Positions 26,669 through 39,924 of a stretch of DNA of 64,000 nt are shown one piece after another. Every line of letters begins with the position of its first letter. The first letter of the stretch is position 1. The notes under the pieces were generated by a model. The model had not been told where the DNA came from and ran no database searches. It saw only the letters and a list, made by a program, of their open reading frames with translations. A program made the position numbers and the translations under genes. Source of the DNA: Moringa oleifera (taxonomy: Eukaryota; Streptophyta; Magnoliopsida; Brassicales; Moringaceae). The stretch is from the NCBI GenBank assembly GCA_021397835.1, contig JAJFZO010000191.1:1431001-1495000 (forward strand), written 5' to 3'.

Positions 26669-29600
26669 TATAAGAGTAAAAAGTTCACACAACCAGACAA
26701 GAATCAAGACCATGAAAGCCAATAGTTGATCATCATAAAACTCAAACAGAAAAAATAGGATACCAATCATAATCTGCAAAATTCAACATGCAACTTGATC
26801 AGTCAAGGTAACCCACAGGTAATCTGACAAAAATGAGAAAGGAGGTTGTATGGATTTTAAGAAATAGGAAAGAAAAAATAAATAGAGCAAAAATTTTAAA
26901 AGAGAAGATATTTGAGTATATACTTTTCATTCATGGTAATTGAACTGAAGAAACCATGTATGCCTACCGGTACAAAGACAAGCGATTCAATCACATGAAC
27001 AAAGATCAGCTGAAATGTTGGAAGCTGATGTCGAGCATGGTGTTGAAGCTGCACTGCAAGCATTTAAGAAAACTAAACAACCATCATATCTGAAGGACAC
27101 GATGAAAGAGGGAAGCCTGGTGCAATATCAAGCTTTCATGAATGGACAACTTTGGATGAAGAAATGGCAACTACACTTCCTGGAGAACCTAAAAATTTAC
27201 TTAACCCTCTAGCATGATTGCAAGATTTAAGACAGCTAATGACTAAAACAAACTGATGGATATATCCTTAGTTCTGATTACCAAAAAAAGAAAACAAGAA
27301 TGGATACATCCACAGCCTGTTGTGCATCTTGCTACACCCAATAATAAAAAAGTGGAATGAAGCAGACCTGTGAACTTCAACATACGAGTCTGTGTTTCTC
27401 TCAATGTAAATGACACTGACATTGTGGTTGTAAAAAATACAAAGAGAGACATCATAAGCACACCACATTTGGTCACCAGATAGTCTGCATCAGAACCAGG
27501 TAAAACATGTAACACATTCATGCACAACTAAATTCCACAAACATAATAAAACACAAGAAAGAAAAAAAAAATGTCCATGTCACCGCCACAACTAATTTCT
27601 GGAAGCTGTCATACACCATACATGTGTCCAATACCATGAACATATTATAAAGACACCAAACATGTATAATGCAGGGCAGTCATACATAAGGCTATTTCCT
27701 AGGAAATTGAACCACCAAAATATCCTGTCACTACCACTGCCGTTGAACTTCACAATCAAAACTGCCACCCCATACCATGATCAGGCACCATTACCATTAC
27801 TGATATAATGACTTTTACCACCATCACCAACCTTATGACCAAGATGAAAGAGAGTCTTTTAAAAAAACAAAACACCATAGCTACATCATGTACTTACAGT
27901 GTAGAAGGTCAAGCACTAGCATTACTCAACATGAGATAAAGTGAAAGTGATTCAGAAGACAGAGATATAGCTCTTAATCCTTGCTAGGACCACAGAACTC
28001 AGGCTGTTAGCTTCCTTACATGAGGGGATTGCTAACCCCATTTCCAGAAGAAAAATGATTTAATTTGCATTTATCAGCAATAATTTGGTTCCACAAAAAT
28101 GAAACTAATATTTCAGAACCAAAACATACCTACAAATTCCAGTGAATCAAACAGAGTCTAAGTAGAATGTATATATAACCCTGTAGCATTTGAATACACA
28201 ACAGCATCATGAATAGAGAAACAAGGTATATAACAACAGACCTCCAAATCTTGCAGGACCTTCTGTTGTTTCATGTGCAAAACTAAGATTGTAAAACTCC
28301 TTTGTTTGATAGTTATAAAGATAGCCTGCAACAAATTCAAAGCAATCAGCAGCTTAATGGAACTGAAACAACACAATAGAATATAACAGTTCTCTATCCA
28401 TGCTCATAATGTTAGGATCATATATTGGAAATGCAACTAGTTCTACACATCTGGTTCCTGAAAAGTGTCCTACATCAGACATGAATTCACTTGATATATT
28501 TCATAAGAAGGTCACATGCTGCACCAATATCAAGTGCACTATTTTTATTGATCTCTACAAGAAAATAGGCAGATACTCAATGAATCAGTGAAATATTATA
28601 TACGAGCAATGTCATTGAAGAATCTCACCTTTGAAGAAAGAAAACACAGAGGAAAAATAGCCTTTTAACACCTTAGATATAGGATTACAGAGCAGACAAT
28701 TATGATTGACAAGACCTTGAGGAACAAAGAAATTTTCTCAAGGCATAAGTCTGTGATAACTTTAAAATTAGAAGTACCAATAAACAGAAAGACGAGTATG
28801 GAAATTAGCTGATGCAGCTATATATATGCTGTGTTTTAACATAAAAATGCATCACAAAGTAGAAAGAAAAATCCAGGTGAGCAGTGCATCTACAGAACCA
28901 GCAATTACCTTGACCAGGAGAATCAAGTAAACTATTCATCAATATGGTATCATATCCAACAAATCTGTTTATGAGAAGTTGCTGCCATCTGCAAGAATGA
29001 AATGATCTTATATGTGTAAATCCATATCAGTCAAGACAAGAACTGCACAAAAGTTTTAAACTATATTATAAGCACGAATTAACAACTGTTTTCCAGACAC
29101 AAACTACAAAAAAGAAAACATGAAACAATCCTTCAGTTTAAAAAACAGTTCTCCTTAACATTAGGCACGAAAATGACAGCAAGCTAAGTTTAAAACTTGT
29201 GAGTGTGCAGATCCCGCTGCTTGTATCAACATTTTTGGCTGCTTTATAAATCCTTCAGCCTTTAGGCCACGCGAAGAACAAGCTAAAATTTTAGTCAAAT
29301 AACCAAAACTTAAAAGAACTGCATATATTTTAACCAGTCAGTTTTAATTCAAGTTAATTGAGCATACTCCCATCTCTTAGTGTAGCACCAATAAAAGCCA
29401 ATCAAATAATAAAGAAAACCACCTACTTCTGAAAGCACGAAAACAAGACTTTAAAGAAACTTTCTTTCTACTTTGAATGATCACCAAGGCACCTCAAACT
29501 GTCATAAAAACATCAAAGAAAGAAACCTGCATATGATTTCAATCTCCTAACATTACAAATAGGCTGTTAAATACCCCACCTCATGAAGGTATGTATGGAT

Positions 29601-32600
29601 CTAAAGTCTGGCTCTGGTACACCATTGAAAATCACAAATTAATGAGAAACAAAATGTATATTTTCAAAGTACTGACATTGCTCAATTTCTGCTGTAACTT
29701 CATGTTCCTGCACCTTGGCCCATCAAGAATTGAAATTATAGAACTTTAGGTGTGTATATATATCTATCTCAAAATAAGAATTTAGGGTTAAAAATTTAAC
29801 TTAAGTGAATATAAAGAAAACGGGCAAAATGATATCAAATTCAAGACCAGAGAGGATGATATGCAGTTGTATTCAGAAGATATAACCTGTTGCCAAAGCA
29901 GGAATGCCGTGCTGATATGCTAACATTAACAGTACGTATATTATGCTGAGACTTTGCTCCTTCAGGCAGCAAAAAATAACCCTACAGAATAAGACATGTT
30001 TTATCATCAGAGCCAAAGATCAAATATGCTTCAATATCAGAGCAGATATTTTATTAACAGGCCCTTTTCCCTTCTTTTACTTTCTTTCCATTGAAATCCT
30101 TCATGGATGAGATTTGAGCCAAAGACCAACACCAATCTCACTCCACTTAGGCAGCAAAGTTTTGTTGAATAGAAGTAGGAGTTATATTTGAGGAGCGAAA
30201 AATTTACCTTCTCCATGGTATACAGGTAAGTAGGTTCAAATGCTTTGCTTCTTTTCTCAAGCCACTGCACTGAATAAATCAGGAAACTTTTTACTAAAAT
30301 CATGTACATTAAACAACAGCAAAAAATCTAGGAAAGTATCATGAGAGTTCAGGCATCATAATTAACCCACTACATCTAAATTGTATATCTGCACTTTTAC
30401 CGAACCGCATAAACATCAGCAGTGTTGTTGTTCACTATGTCACAGTGGGGACCAGAAACCATAAGTGCTGATTACATAGATCTTTCCACATTAAGAATTA
30501 CAAACAAAAATATCAAGCGTACACAAAAGTGGTGAGCTTCACGTTAATGTCTGAGGATAGGATAAATGGAAACAATTGAAAGAGGAAAGGCTTCCACCCA
30601 AACATCAGCTGCCAGAGAGAGATATCTCACATTACTAGGAAAAAAAGCTGTTTCCAAAATATCTTCCTTAGCTTCTTTAGGTGCCAATATCTGTTGTTGT
30701 ATGTGCAAAAGGAGCTGGTATTCAAGAATACTTGGGGACTGAGTTTAGATGAATCTGATCTAGTCTGAAGGATAACTCCCAGTAACCCATAAAGAAACCA
30801 AATTACAGGTGTCTGCCCAAACAAACAGAGCTCAAAAAACAAGACAGCATTCTTGACCAAACAGACAGCAGGCAGAAACAGAGAACTACAAAACTGACCT
30901 TAAAAGCAACTGAAACAAGCAGTTTTTACATAGAATCATGACATACTTGACAGAGAGTCATTCTTACCTGCATACAAGTTAACCTTGTCAAGGTGAAGTA
31001 CGTGCAACCATTTGGGGACATCAAGATTTAAACGTATACCAGTGATATTCTGCACTTGAAAGTTCAACATGTGAGTCAATAATCACTACAGTCCCTCTTT
31101 CATATTTTTCAAAAGCATGGCCATTTAGTAATGTTGTTGAGAATAAATCCTGTGTGCGTCTTCTTGCAACGGAATGAGAGACAGAGAGGTTCCAACTCAT
31201 ATAGATAAAAAGAAGGCACTCAACTACAGATGATAGCTCTCGTTAACAATAAAGAGGATCCAATATATCCAACCATTTAACTCAGCATGTACGAACACAG
31301 AAACAAACATAAGGGGGAAGCGGAAGAAATACAGTAAGAAAGGAGACCTTTTTAAACCAAACATGCAAGGTATATGAAAGATCATTAGTTTCCTCCAGAT
31401 TTTCACAATCTCCCATCAACCATATAAAATGCAATCCTATGCAAGTTCTTAAATGAAAGTATATTTATTTATCCTTTGCAGCACCGAGTGAAAATGATAC
31501 ATCATTGTCTTTTTTAGTTTTTCTCAATTTCTCATCAACCAAAGAAAATGCAATCCAGATTTACTCACCCATAATTTTCGGACACCGCTGAAGATTTGCA
31601 TCACATGTTTCCAAATGAATAATAGACGCCTGTACCACTTTTTGCCAAAACGAAGAGTCGCTGCTTTAAATGTCTCCTTGGCTGACAAAGAGAAACTACT
31701 ACACTGCTCCTCCTTATCCATTATAGTAATTGCGTCATCAAGGTTTTGACTATCAGTACAGCTCTCTGCTTGATGTTCAAAAATTTCAGTATCAGTCTTC
31801 CAGAACTTCAATGCTAATTTGCTCCTCCTTGCACTGGATCCAATCCAATTGAACCAAAATTTTGCACCCAAAAATGTGAATCCATTTTCATCCATACTTG
31901 CAACTTTCAACTTGTCAGTCACAGCTTCTGTATCCAGAATATCCACATCATTACTTTCAGACTCATTCTGCCACCACAAGCCAGCACTTGTTATCTACAC
32001 CAAAGGACAAAAGATGGTTACCTTAAATGTGACCATCTGGCCAATAAGAAACAAACTCAGATGACCTATAAAATACACATATAAATCTCAGAAAAACCAT
32101 CAGTGGTCTCAAAAATTATAAAAGAGAGTACAATATAATTATGGGGGGAGGGGTACAAGACCTAGGTCTGACGGTCTGCATGGTCACAGGTTTAGGGATT
32201 TTCAAGAGCAAGGATCTTAAGCACATCACATTTTCCTTAGATCTTTGCAACAAGGCCCCAGTGTCAAGCATAGCATCTGAAAATCTCTTCCTCTAAGACT
32301 TCCAGGATCATAAGGAATGGTGATGTAACATTGATCCTACTAAAGTGTTCTGACATAGGATCCAGGTAGTTGTTTGGGAAAAAAAAATAAGAAAACGAAG
32401 CCAAAATCACAAATTACTGTAAACATCAAACAGTGATTGTAAATGAAATGGAATTTAAATGCAATATTCAGAATCAGCAGTGAATGTGAAATCCATGTTA
32501 CAAATGGAAGTCCTATAAAATAATAATATCAACCTACTTATCAAAATGATGAAGAAAAAGCTTACAGATTCGAAGGAAAACTTAAGCTGGAATCTTAAAA

Positions 32601-33781
32601 TAAAAAACAAATTAATATACCTTAATTTGTATAAGTTGGGCTTCTGTTAACTCAGACCCAGAAAGCTCACTTGAACAACCAGGCTGCAGATGCAAAGAAA
32701 ACATACTTTAGACAGTCATAGATAGCAAGGAAGCTGTATGAATAAATAACACAAGATTATTTTCAGAGCAGAAGCAAGTAAGCAAGTAATTATGCAAGCT
32801 AGTAATTTGCAATTAAAAATATCCAATTTTAAGGTGGTGTTTGATTGGAACCTCTTGACAGCCCTGCCTTTTCAGTATGACGTATTATTTTCAAATTTTC
32901 AGTAGTTGGTTTCATTATGATGTGGGATAAAACATATTACAGATGTTGTTGCCAGCAATATATCAAAATCATTACAAAAAAAACAGTAACTTCCTCCGGC
33001 AGTATATCAATGTGTTCATGTCCAATGCCTCTGTTAAGAACATTGATGCAACAAGAACTTCAGGCAGACAATTATAGCATCCTATAGCTTCATTTCTCAA
33101 GACTTTCTTCCCTGTATTTCCAACACCAAAGGTAAGGGGGAAACCATCAAATCTGAAGACTAGAAGACAACTTTTCATTTTCTGATCATCATTTCCAGGA
33201 GAAGAAACATCATGATCAAGGATAACCGCATTTTAGAATATCAAAAACCATCAGCTATTCCACAAGGAAGTTGAATTAAAATTGAAAAACCCTAGAGGAA
33301 ACAACCAAAATTTGCTTAGCAAAGCAAAACAATTGTTTGTTTCTTCAGTAGGTCTACTTATCCATGGGCTGAAAAAAAAAATTGCTGTGTATATCTCAAA
33401 AGAAGAAAAGGAATATCCAAATTCACTTAGAAGTTCCCAAGTAACCTCAGTTACACAACCCTGGCTACCAAAGTTGATCAAGAAAACTAGCTAACTCTAA
33501 TTGATCTTGTAATATCATAAACCATTTGTAATTCACTCTAAAAAGAGAAAATAAGCCAGCAAAATAAGGATTAAAAACAAACCGAAACAGAATAGAAAGT
33601 AGCTAGCAACAAAGAGGCCAACGGTTACCTGCTGAACATAATTGGCGTGCATAAAAACGAGGATACAAAACAAAGCCATGGCCATTATGAGATACATATA
33701 CTCGAGAAAAGCCCTCACTCTTGGCGTCAGAATCTGCGAAAACCTCTCCTGCAGCCGTATAAACGTCTGCTCGGGATCCAT
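25480..33781 (-). CDS. Membralin-like ER membrane protein (At1g60995-like)
   Basis: Membralins are multi-pass ER membrane proteins linked in animals to ER-associated degradation; the plant role is poorly defined. Fourteen exons: 33781-33629, 32683-32621, 31994-31569, 31049-30968, 30269-30208, 29981-29887, 28988-28909, 28325-28242, 27484-27368, 27053-26968, 26773-26667, 26471-26380, 26291-26215 and 25956-25480. They sum to 2,001 nt, 666 residues, in frame throughout. The N-terminus (MDPEQTFIRLQERFSQILTP) is followed by a first membrane segment (about 29-45). A long lumenal or loop region follows, then several hydrophobic segments in exons 9-13 (VLMMSLFVFF, FVHVIESLVFVP, MIGILFFLFEF, FFLLYFLVFHIYFF). 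A hydrophilic tail rich in N, P, Q and G ends the protein. Introns make up most of the 8.3 kb. The donor of exon 11 (26666) runs straight into a GA/CT microsatellite. The family call is strong; topology is inferred. Confidence 0.93.
26632..26665. repeat. (GA)n microsatellite at a splice donor
   Basis: A 34-bp GA run (CT on the gene strand) begins one base inside the membralin intron after exon 11, so the donor reads AAG|GTCTCTCTC. Confidence 0.95.
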
Positions 33782-33789
33782 CTCTTACC

Positions 33790-35270
33790 CTATCTCTCTC
33801 CCCTTGGTCTCTCTCACTCTCACTCTGTATATGGATGATATCAATCCATCAGCACATGTATATATATACATACATAGATATGTATGTATGTATAATGCAC
33901 AATGGATTCAAGAATCACCAAGAAATACCGTCTTGAGCGTCCATTTCTAGATGGTTATTCTGTTCTTCCCATTTTCTTTAACTCTCTTTTTTTATGATTT
34001 TTTGTTAGGAAATTATGGCTGACCTGACCGCTCTCTGTTTCTCATTTTCCCTTTTTTTTTTTTTTTTTTTTCTTTTCCAGATGATTTTGGACCTGTTTTA
34101 AGGTTGGGCTTGGTTGCCCAAAACAATATTTATTTAATTAAAAATAAATACTATTTAAAATTATAAAATTATTTTTTAAAAATTAATTTTAAATTTTTAA
34201 AAATATTCAAATAAAATTTTAAATATAATAAAATTTTGAAGCTAATTTGAAAAGATTGGAAAGCGAGATTAATTTGGTTCAACTCATTCCAACAACGCTA
34301 AAGAATTTGTAATTCACATAATTAAAAAAATGAAACAAAGAAAAGTATAAAACTAATGAGTTTAGAATATTCAAACAAAATTTGAACTCTTAATTTGTAA
34401 AACTCATAAAAAAAAGTGGTATAATAAAATGAGAAGAATTGGCGGACTTGTGTTTCTATTTTGAAAAAAAAAACTTAAATTTCATATTTTATTTGTCAAT
34501 CCTCATTTTGATACTAAGTTAAACTAAGTGAGCAAAAAATTTGATTATGTGTTAAATCACGTTGACTCCATAATTTTAACACTAAATATAAATTAAATTA
34601 AAAATAGTATGTTCTCATAAATTTTAAATATTTTATTTTTTAATAAATATTGTTTTTATTATTTTTAAATCATTTTAAAAATAACTGAAAATTCTTTTAA
34701 AGATATGATCTAATTCAATTTAAAAGTGAATATTCAATCATATTTTTAAAAATATTATACGATTTTTATTTCTTCACATGATTGTAAAATTAATATTTAA
34801 ACATAATTATAAAATATAATAAATAATTTATATTTTGAGATGATAAAAAATTAGATGTATTTAAAATTTTTAATATAAAATTTTTATTAATATAAATAAA
34901 TTTCATTCACAATATATATATAATTTTTATTAATAAAATCATTCAAACATTATTAAAATAAATAAAAATTTAATTATTTATATATTTATATATTTTTATT
35001 AATTTTAATATAAAAATATTTTATTTATTTTGATAATATTTTAAAGATATTAAAATAATTATATAAATAAAAATTACATATATATAAAATCATTAATATT
35101 AATAAAAATAAAAATATTATATTAAAATTTTAATGAAAATATCAATTTTAAATAAATATAATTTTTTTTTAACCTAATATAAAATCTCGAACAAAATCTA
35201 TTTTCCTTGTGGAATGAATGCTAACATTTACATATTAATTGCATTTGCATTTCAAGAAAAAATGGTTTTC
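33790..35270. other. Membralin promoter region and A+T-rich spacer
   Basis: A GA/CT-rich leader lies just upstream of the membralin ATG (about 33,783-33,830). Poly-T (34,045-34,071) follows, then about 1.1 kb of A+T-rich DNA to about 35,215. No genes or terminal repeats seen. Confidence 0.6.
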
Positions 35271-35279
35271 TACTCCCTA

Positions 35280-36140
35280 ACACTACCTCCCCCCTCCTCC
35301 TCTCTTTCTTCTCGATCAAACATCTTTGCTTTGTTTACATCCAGTTCCGAGATATGCAAGAAAGGTCAGCATTAATGGAGATTTGCCAGGAAACAAATAG
35401 AAAGGCTAACCCTAGCCGGAGAGACCAGAGATTTAGGCAACTCCAGCCAACTCCAGCCAGACAAAGAGTCGGTGAGACACAAACCCAGACGAAGAAGAAA
35501 GGAAGCCGCAAGGATAAAATGTGACAAAAGAGCCAAACTTGCAAATCCATACAAAAGGATTACAAGTATTAAACTTCTGTACAGAGCAATGTCTTGGAGG
35601 AGACTACAGGCTGCAGCCATCAGGACATGACCATTGTTACAGCTCTCACAGCATATATCTGCTGCTTAATTTCCTCCAACCTCAGATTTTCCTTTTATTT
35701 TTACCCAAACAGAAACCAGAAAAAAAAACAGTTTTCTCTCTGCTTTGCAAGCAAGATCGAGCAGAAAGAACCTGGAAGCTCATAGAAAGAGAAAAACATT
35801 GAAAAAACAAAAAATCCAGAACCGAAACCAAGCAGATTGGAGAAATAATCAATGAGAAGAAGAAGAAGAACAAGCAGCCATGCCCAGTTTCAACCATGGA
35901 TTCACAGTCTTCAAGTTTGTAGAACAAACAGAGAGAATGTAACAGAAGCGCGAATCTGCAAATCCATGGAAGCAAAGGAATGCAAGCGCCAATTTCTGTG
36001 TTTTCAGTGTTTTGGAAGAGGCCACAAGTTATTGAAGCGCCGCGACCTTCGCGGAAAGGGCAACATCCGCCGCTTACCCAAGCTCCTCCAAGCCTCGCCT
36101 CCTGTCAAACCTAGAGCTTGCTCTTTTATAGTGCCAGACC
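35280..36140 (-). other. GC-richer block with a minus-strand TATA box, coding status unclear
   Basis: Base composition is clearly richer in G+C than the flanks. On the minus strand CTATAAAAGAG lies at about 36,121-36,131, a good TATA box, with leader-like sequence after it. Only short unrelated frames follow on that strand, such as a hydrophobic frame of about 80 codons at 35,620-35,372. The plus strand has a basic frame of 110 codons at 35,852-36,184. None resembles a family I know. It may be a non-coding transcript, a fast-evolving small gene or a promoter block. The block lies between two divergently transcribed genes, membralin (-) and the ceramidase-like gene (+). Confidence 0.3.
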
Positions 36141-36424
36141 TCCGTCTTATTTCCAACAATGTCCTTGCATGGGTAAATTTCTAAAAGTAAAATAATCCAC
36201 TTAATTCATAATATTAAATTCTTACCTAAAGACTTCGCCAAGGGTAAATTAGTCTTCGCAGGTTTCTTGCGAGCTCCCAAGAAACCAAACCCAAAATAAT
36301 AAGGTTTATTTTTTCTACGGAGAAGCATAACCAAAAAATCTTAACCCAGCAAGAAAAGGGACATAAAGTCTCTCTGTCTCTCTATCTCTCTTTCTCTCCG
36401 TCTTCCTCTCTCTCGTGCAAGGAA

Positions 36425-38524
36425 ATGAACAAACGCACAGTTTTTACATGGGGAGTGGCGGTTCTGTGTTTCGTGGTATTGATGATCGTCACTCCGGCCA
36501 TTCCTCAGTCTCAGGAATACCACGATTTCGCTGACAAACGCGAGTTCTTCGGTATTTTTGTCCATCTTAACTTCTCTTAAGGTTTATGTGCGCTGGAGTA
36601 TATATATATATATATGCTCGCATGATTTTATCTTTGTACTTCTACACTGAATCTGCTATATAAGTCATAATTAGCTCAGCGAAGTATATAATGGATGAAT
36701 TAGCCGATCATTTTCTGTCAACTTCTCAATCAGTTTTCAAGGACTACAGTTCTATATCATTGATGCATATGTGTATCTCTGATTAGTGATCGGACCTAAT
36801 TGATGAATATTTGAGATTTGTCGTCTGTTCTTAATTCCCCCTTCTCATATCTATAGAAAGGGTTCTCTCTCTGGCGCTAATCCCTCAGTTTCTTTCAATA
36901 ATGTATTATGTGACTACTGAAATTTGGTCGTGGTTGATTTTCAGGCATACCCAACACGATGAATGTGGTTTCGAATTTTCCATTTCTGGTTATTGGACTT
37001 GTAGGTCTTGTACTTTGCTATTACCAGAATTACTTCAAATTCAGGTACTCTGGTGCTTTGAATTGTATTGATTTATTACCATTTTGACATAAAAGAAGGA
37101 TTTTATATATAACAACTGATTTTATGGTTGAATAATTTTTACCGAAAGCTTGCAAGGTGAGCTTTTAGGTTGGACTTGTTTTTTCATTGGTGTTGCTGCA
37201 GTCGGTGTTGGATCCTCCTACTATCATCTAAAGCCAGATGATGCTCGGCTTGTTTGGGATCGGCTGCCGGTGGGGCTTCTATTCTAAGGATGAATAACTC
37301 TTCTGATTTTTTTCTGTTGAAGCTGTTTGTAGGGAGATATTCCTGGAATTGTATTATTTTGACATTTTACTTTCTTTTCTGGTAGTATAGATGACTGTTG
37401 CTTTTACCTCAATCATTGCCATATTCATCATTGAAAGGATTGATGAACAGAAGGGAGCAGTGTCCCTCATACCTTTGCTTCTGGCAGGTGTGATTAGCAT
37501 TTTATATTGGAGGTAAGCCCACAATTTCAATTTTTATTATGTTTGGTGATTAATTCCTTGGGCTACACTGGTGAAATGCTGCGCTTTCTTTTCTTGAAAC
37601 CGAGTTAAGGTTTTGATGGTCATAAATAGTGTATAATCTAGTGTTGAGGTTGTAATTTGCAGGTGGGAAAGCCATTTGGCACTCTGGAGATGTTGAAGGT
37701 GAAGGTGTCGTAGTTCTTTTAGTCCATAGCTAGCATACTATGTGGCTAATTTTGAACTACATAAAGCTTTTCAGTCTTTGGTTTACTTGTAGGATATATA
37801 TTGTATAATCTATAAGACACAGAACCTTTTGATCAAACACATACCATACGATTCTGTGATTGAAATTGGTGATACTGTTTGCTGACTGCCCCCATATCAT
37901 CTTTTGTAGGTTTTTTGATGACCTCCGGCCATATGCTTTAGTCCAGTTTGTTCCTTGCATTGCCATCCCATTGATGGCTATTTTGTTGCCTCCAATGTAC
38001 ACACATTCCACATTTTGGCTCTGGGCTGCGGGTCTGTGTTTCACATGAAGATGGTACCTTTGTTATATTCCTTATGTCTTATCTTGCATTTGCATTGCTG
38101 AGTGTGGTTTCAAATTTCTCGATTACAGCATTTTATCTGATAGCTAAGGTGGAAGAAGCAGCAGATAAACCAATATACAAATGGACTCATCACATTGTCA
38201 GTGGACACACACTCAAGCACTTGTGTGCTGCAATGGTTCCTGTGTTCTTGACACTTATGCTTGCAAAGAGGAGTATTGAAACTAAGAGGTACTTATCTGT
38301 GTATTCAAACTCTTGCGTGTGTATGTATCCACAGGTGCTGTCATGTGTGTATGTCCACTTGGGCATGTGGGCTCTCTATATCTCCCTCATGCTCATTCTT
38401 TCCATGCAGGATAAGTCTGCTCAAAACGTGGAAAATCTCCTGGATCAAGGTCAAAGAAAATGGTGCAAACGTAGAGAGTTCTGCATGTACTTACTCAAGT
38501 GTACCAGTTGTGGAATCTCTCTAA
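36425..38524 (+). CDS. Alkaline ceramidase-like protein (CREST superfamily membrane hydrolase)
   Basis: Alkaline (phyto)ceramidases are multi-pass ER/Golgi enzymes that hydrolyse ceramide to a long-chain base and a fatty acid. Seven exons: 36425-36551, 36945-37044, 37149-37269, 37391-37512, 37910-38031, 38129-38288 and 38410-38524; total 867 nt, 288 residues. Residues about 1-25 form a hydrophobic signal-anchor; EFFGIPNTMNVVSNFPF follows and precedes a membrane span. CREST-type metal-site motifs are visible: the SSYYH segment in exon 3 and HTLKH (HxxxH) in exon 6. Several further hydrophobic spans lie in exons 4-6. The leader is CT-rich (about 36,367-36,417), common in plant 5' UTRs. The closest relative I recall is Arabidopsis At5g11870 (alkaline phytoceramidase family) rather than the better studied ACER. 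A possible cryptic acceptor lies in intron 4 (about 37,663), but using it would introduce an early stop. Substrate specificity is not readable from sequence. Confidence 0.88.
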
Positions 38525-39066
38525 ATGGAGTTTTATTACTGAAATCTTACAGTTCAATGTAGACAAAAGTTAACCGATGCAGTTATCTTACAAAACATTT
38601 GTTGAAGATAGAAATAGGCAACACAATTTGTTGTACAAATTTGTATAAATTGTTGCCCTCCCTGTTTATACTTAGCAAGTCTTATATTCTTTTGTGCTCA
38701 TCCATTGAACCATAGCTTTGTGGTTGTGATTTTGTTCTGGTTATGTTGGTTTATAAAGCACGCATTGGGATAAGCAAAGAGTTTTGGAATGTATGTACTC
38801 AATCTCTGACTCCGATGCTGCAAGTGACTTTTGAGCTATAAGTTAGTATCATTGATTGCATTACTCCCATTGCCTTAAGTCTCAATGTTAGCTCAGGTTA
38901 AGCCTGTAGGAAGACGATAATGAAATATTGGCAGTTACCTTCCCTCTGATTCTCGGTGCTGGTTGAGGTAGGGCCTGCATCAAAAGTTTCGGAAGGCCCA
39001 TCTGAAACCAATTCAATCTTACCTCTGAAGATAATAAAGTGTTAAAGACAAAGATGAACTGATCGT
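38525..39066. other. 3' flank of the ceramidase-like gene
   Basis: Probable 3' UTR to about 38,770, then unremarkable spacer up to the first tRNA gene. No further feature seen. Confidence 0.5.
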
Positions 39067-39151
39067 GGGGTGGTGGCGCAGTTGGCTAGCGCGTAGGTCT
39101 CATAGCTGTTGAGTGATCCTGAGGTCGAGAGTTCGAGCCTCTCTCACCCCA
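39067..39151 (+). tRNA. tRNA-Met (CAT), elongator type, with intron, copy 1
   Basis: The 85-nt gene has a cloverleaf: acceptor GGGGTGG pairs with TCACCCC (one G-U), followed by discriminator A; D-arm GCGCAGTTGGCTAGCGC; anticodon CAT at 39101-39103; T-arm GAGAGTTCGAGCCTCTC. A short intron of about 11 nt (39105-39115) follows the base 3' of the anticodon, the position typical of plant elongator tRNA-Met, one of the few plant tRNA families with introns. Internal A and B boxes lie in the D and T arms. Initiator tRNA-Met has no intron and a different T-arm, so this is the elongator. Confidence 0.95.
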
Positions 39152-39219
39152 CAAATTTTTGTGTTTCCAGTTTCTAAAATTACAGATAAATTTAATTTGA
39201 AGGAATGACATTCCAAAAT

Positions 39220-39304
39220 GGGGTGGTGGCGCAGTTGGCTAGCGCGTAGGTCTCATAGCTAACGAGTGATCCTGAGGTCGAGAGTTCGAGCCTCTCTCAC
39301 CCCA
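39220..39304 (+). tRNA. tRNA-Met (CAT), elongator type, with intron, copy 2
   Basis: Same length and orientation as the copy 68 bp upstream and identical to it outside the intron. The intron (39258-39268) differs at three adjacent positions (GCTAACGAGTG against GCTGTTGAGTG). Anticodon CAT at 39254-39256. Confidence 0.95.
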
Positions 39305-39703
39305 TCAATTGTTTTTGCATTTCTAGTTTTGCGTGTTTGGTTGCTTCATTTTATTCTGACAGAACAATCATGAAGTAAACATCAAAGAAAATTGCTTTAC
39401 CAATCAAAACGAGTGGATTTCTCTTCTTCTTTTTTTTTAAAAAAATTTCCATTTCTTTTTCTTTTTGACCATAAAATTCTCTACGAGGAACAAGGTTATC
39501 GAGAAAGAATGAAACTAGGCAAGGATTTTGCTAACAATTCTATTTGGGATCTGTTTACGTACTAAGCTTTAACATGTTGGTTTTGAGCTATGATCAACAC
39601 AACAGCACCGATGGCCATGCGAGACGGATGATCTGTTCTAGATCTCAAAGGTTAGGGTTTCCTTCAAGATCTGATCGAAATCAAGCAGGTGGTGGTCGTG
39701 ATC
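39305..39703. other. Spacer between tRNA-Met pair and orphan gene
   Basis: Includes a T/A run at about 39,428-39,448. Sequence at about 39,565-39,580 (AAGCTTTAACATGTTGG) recurs with changes at about 40,553-40,570 beyond the orphan gene, hinting at one end of a duplicated segment. No gene seen. Confidence 0.45.
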
Positions 39704-39879
39704 CTAATGCGCTCGCTTAAGCGAGTCCAAGATCTGATTTTGCACGAAAGCAATCTGACCTCCAACCAAGTTTAGGTCTCTGAATTTTTTGTGAGGAGAT
39801 ACCAACCAGTGATTCAGTTCATACTCCTCATCTTTTGGCCTTTTGTTGCTTCTACCGATTCCGCTCACCAGAAAGTAAC

Positions 39880-39924
<45 letters not shown>

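Noticed and set aside
37663..37700. Alternative exon in intron 4 of the ceramidase-like gene (TTTGCAG|GTGGG)
   Set aside because: Joining here gives a stop after about 13 codons, while the acceptor at 37909 continues the conserved FFDDLRPYALVQF sequence.
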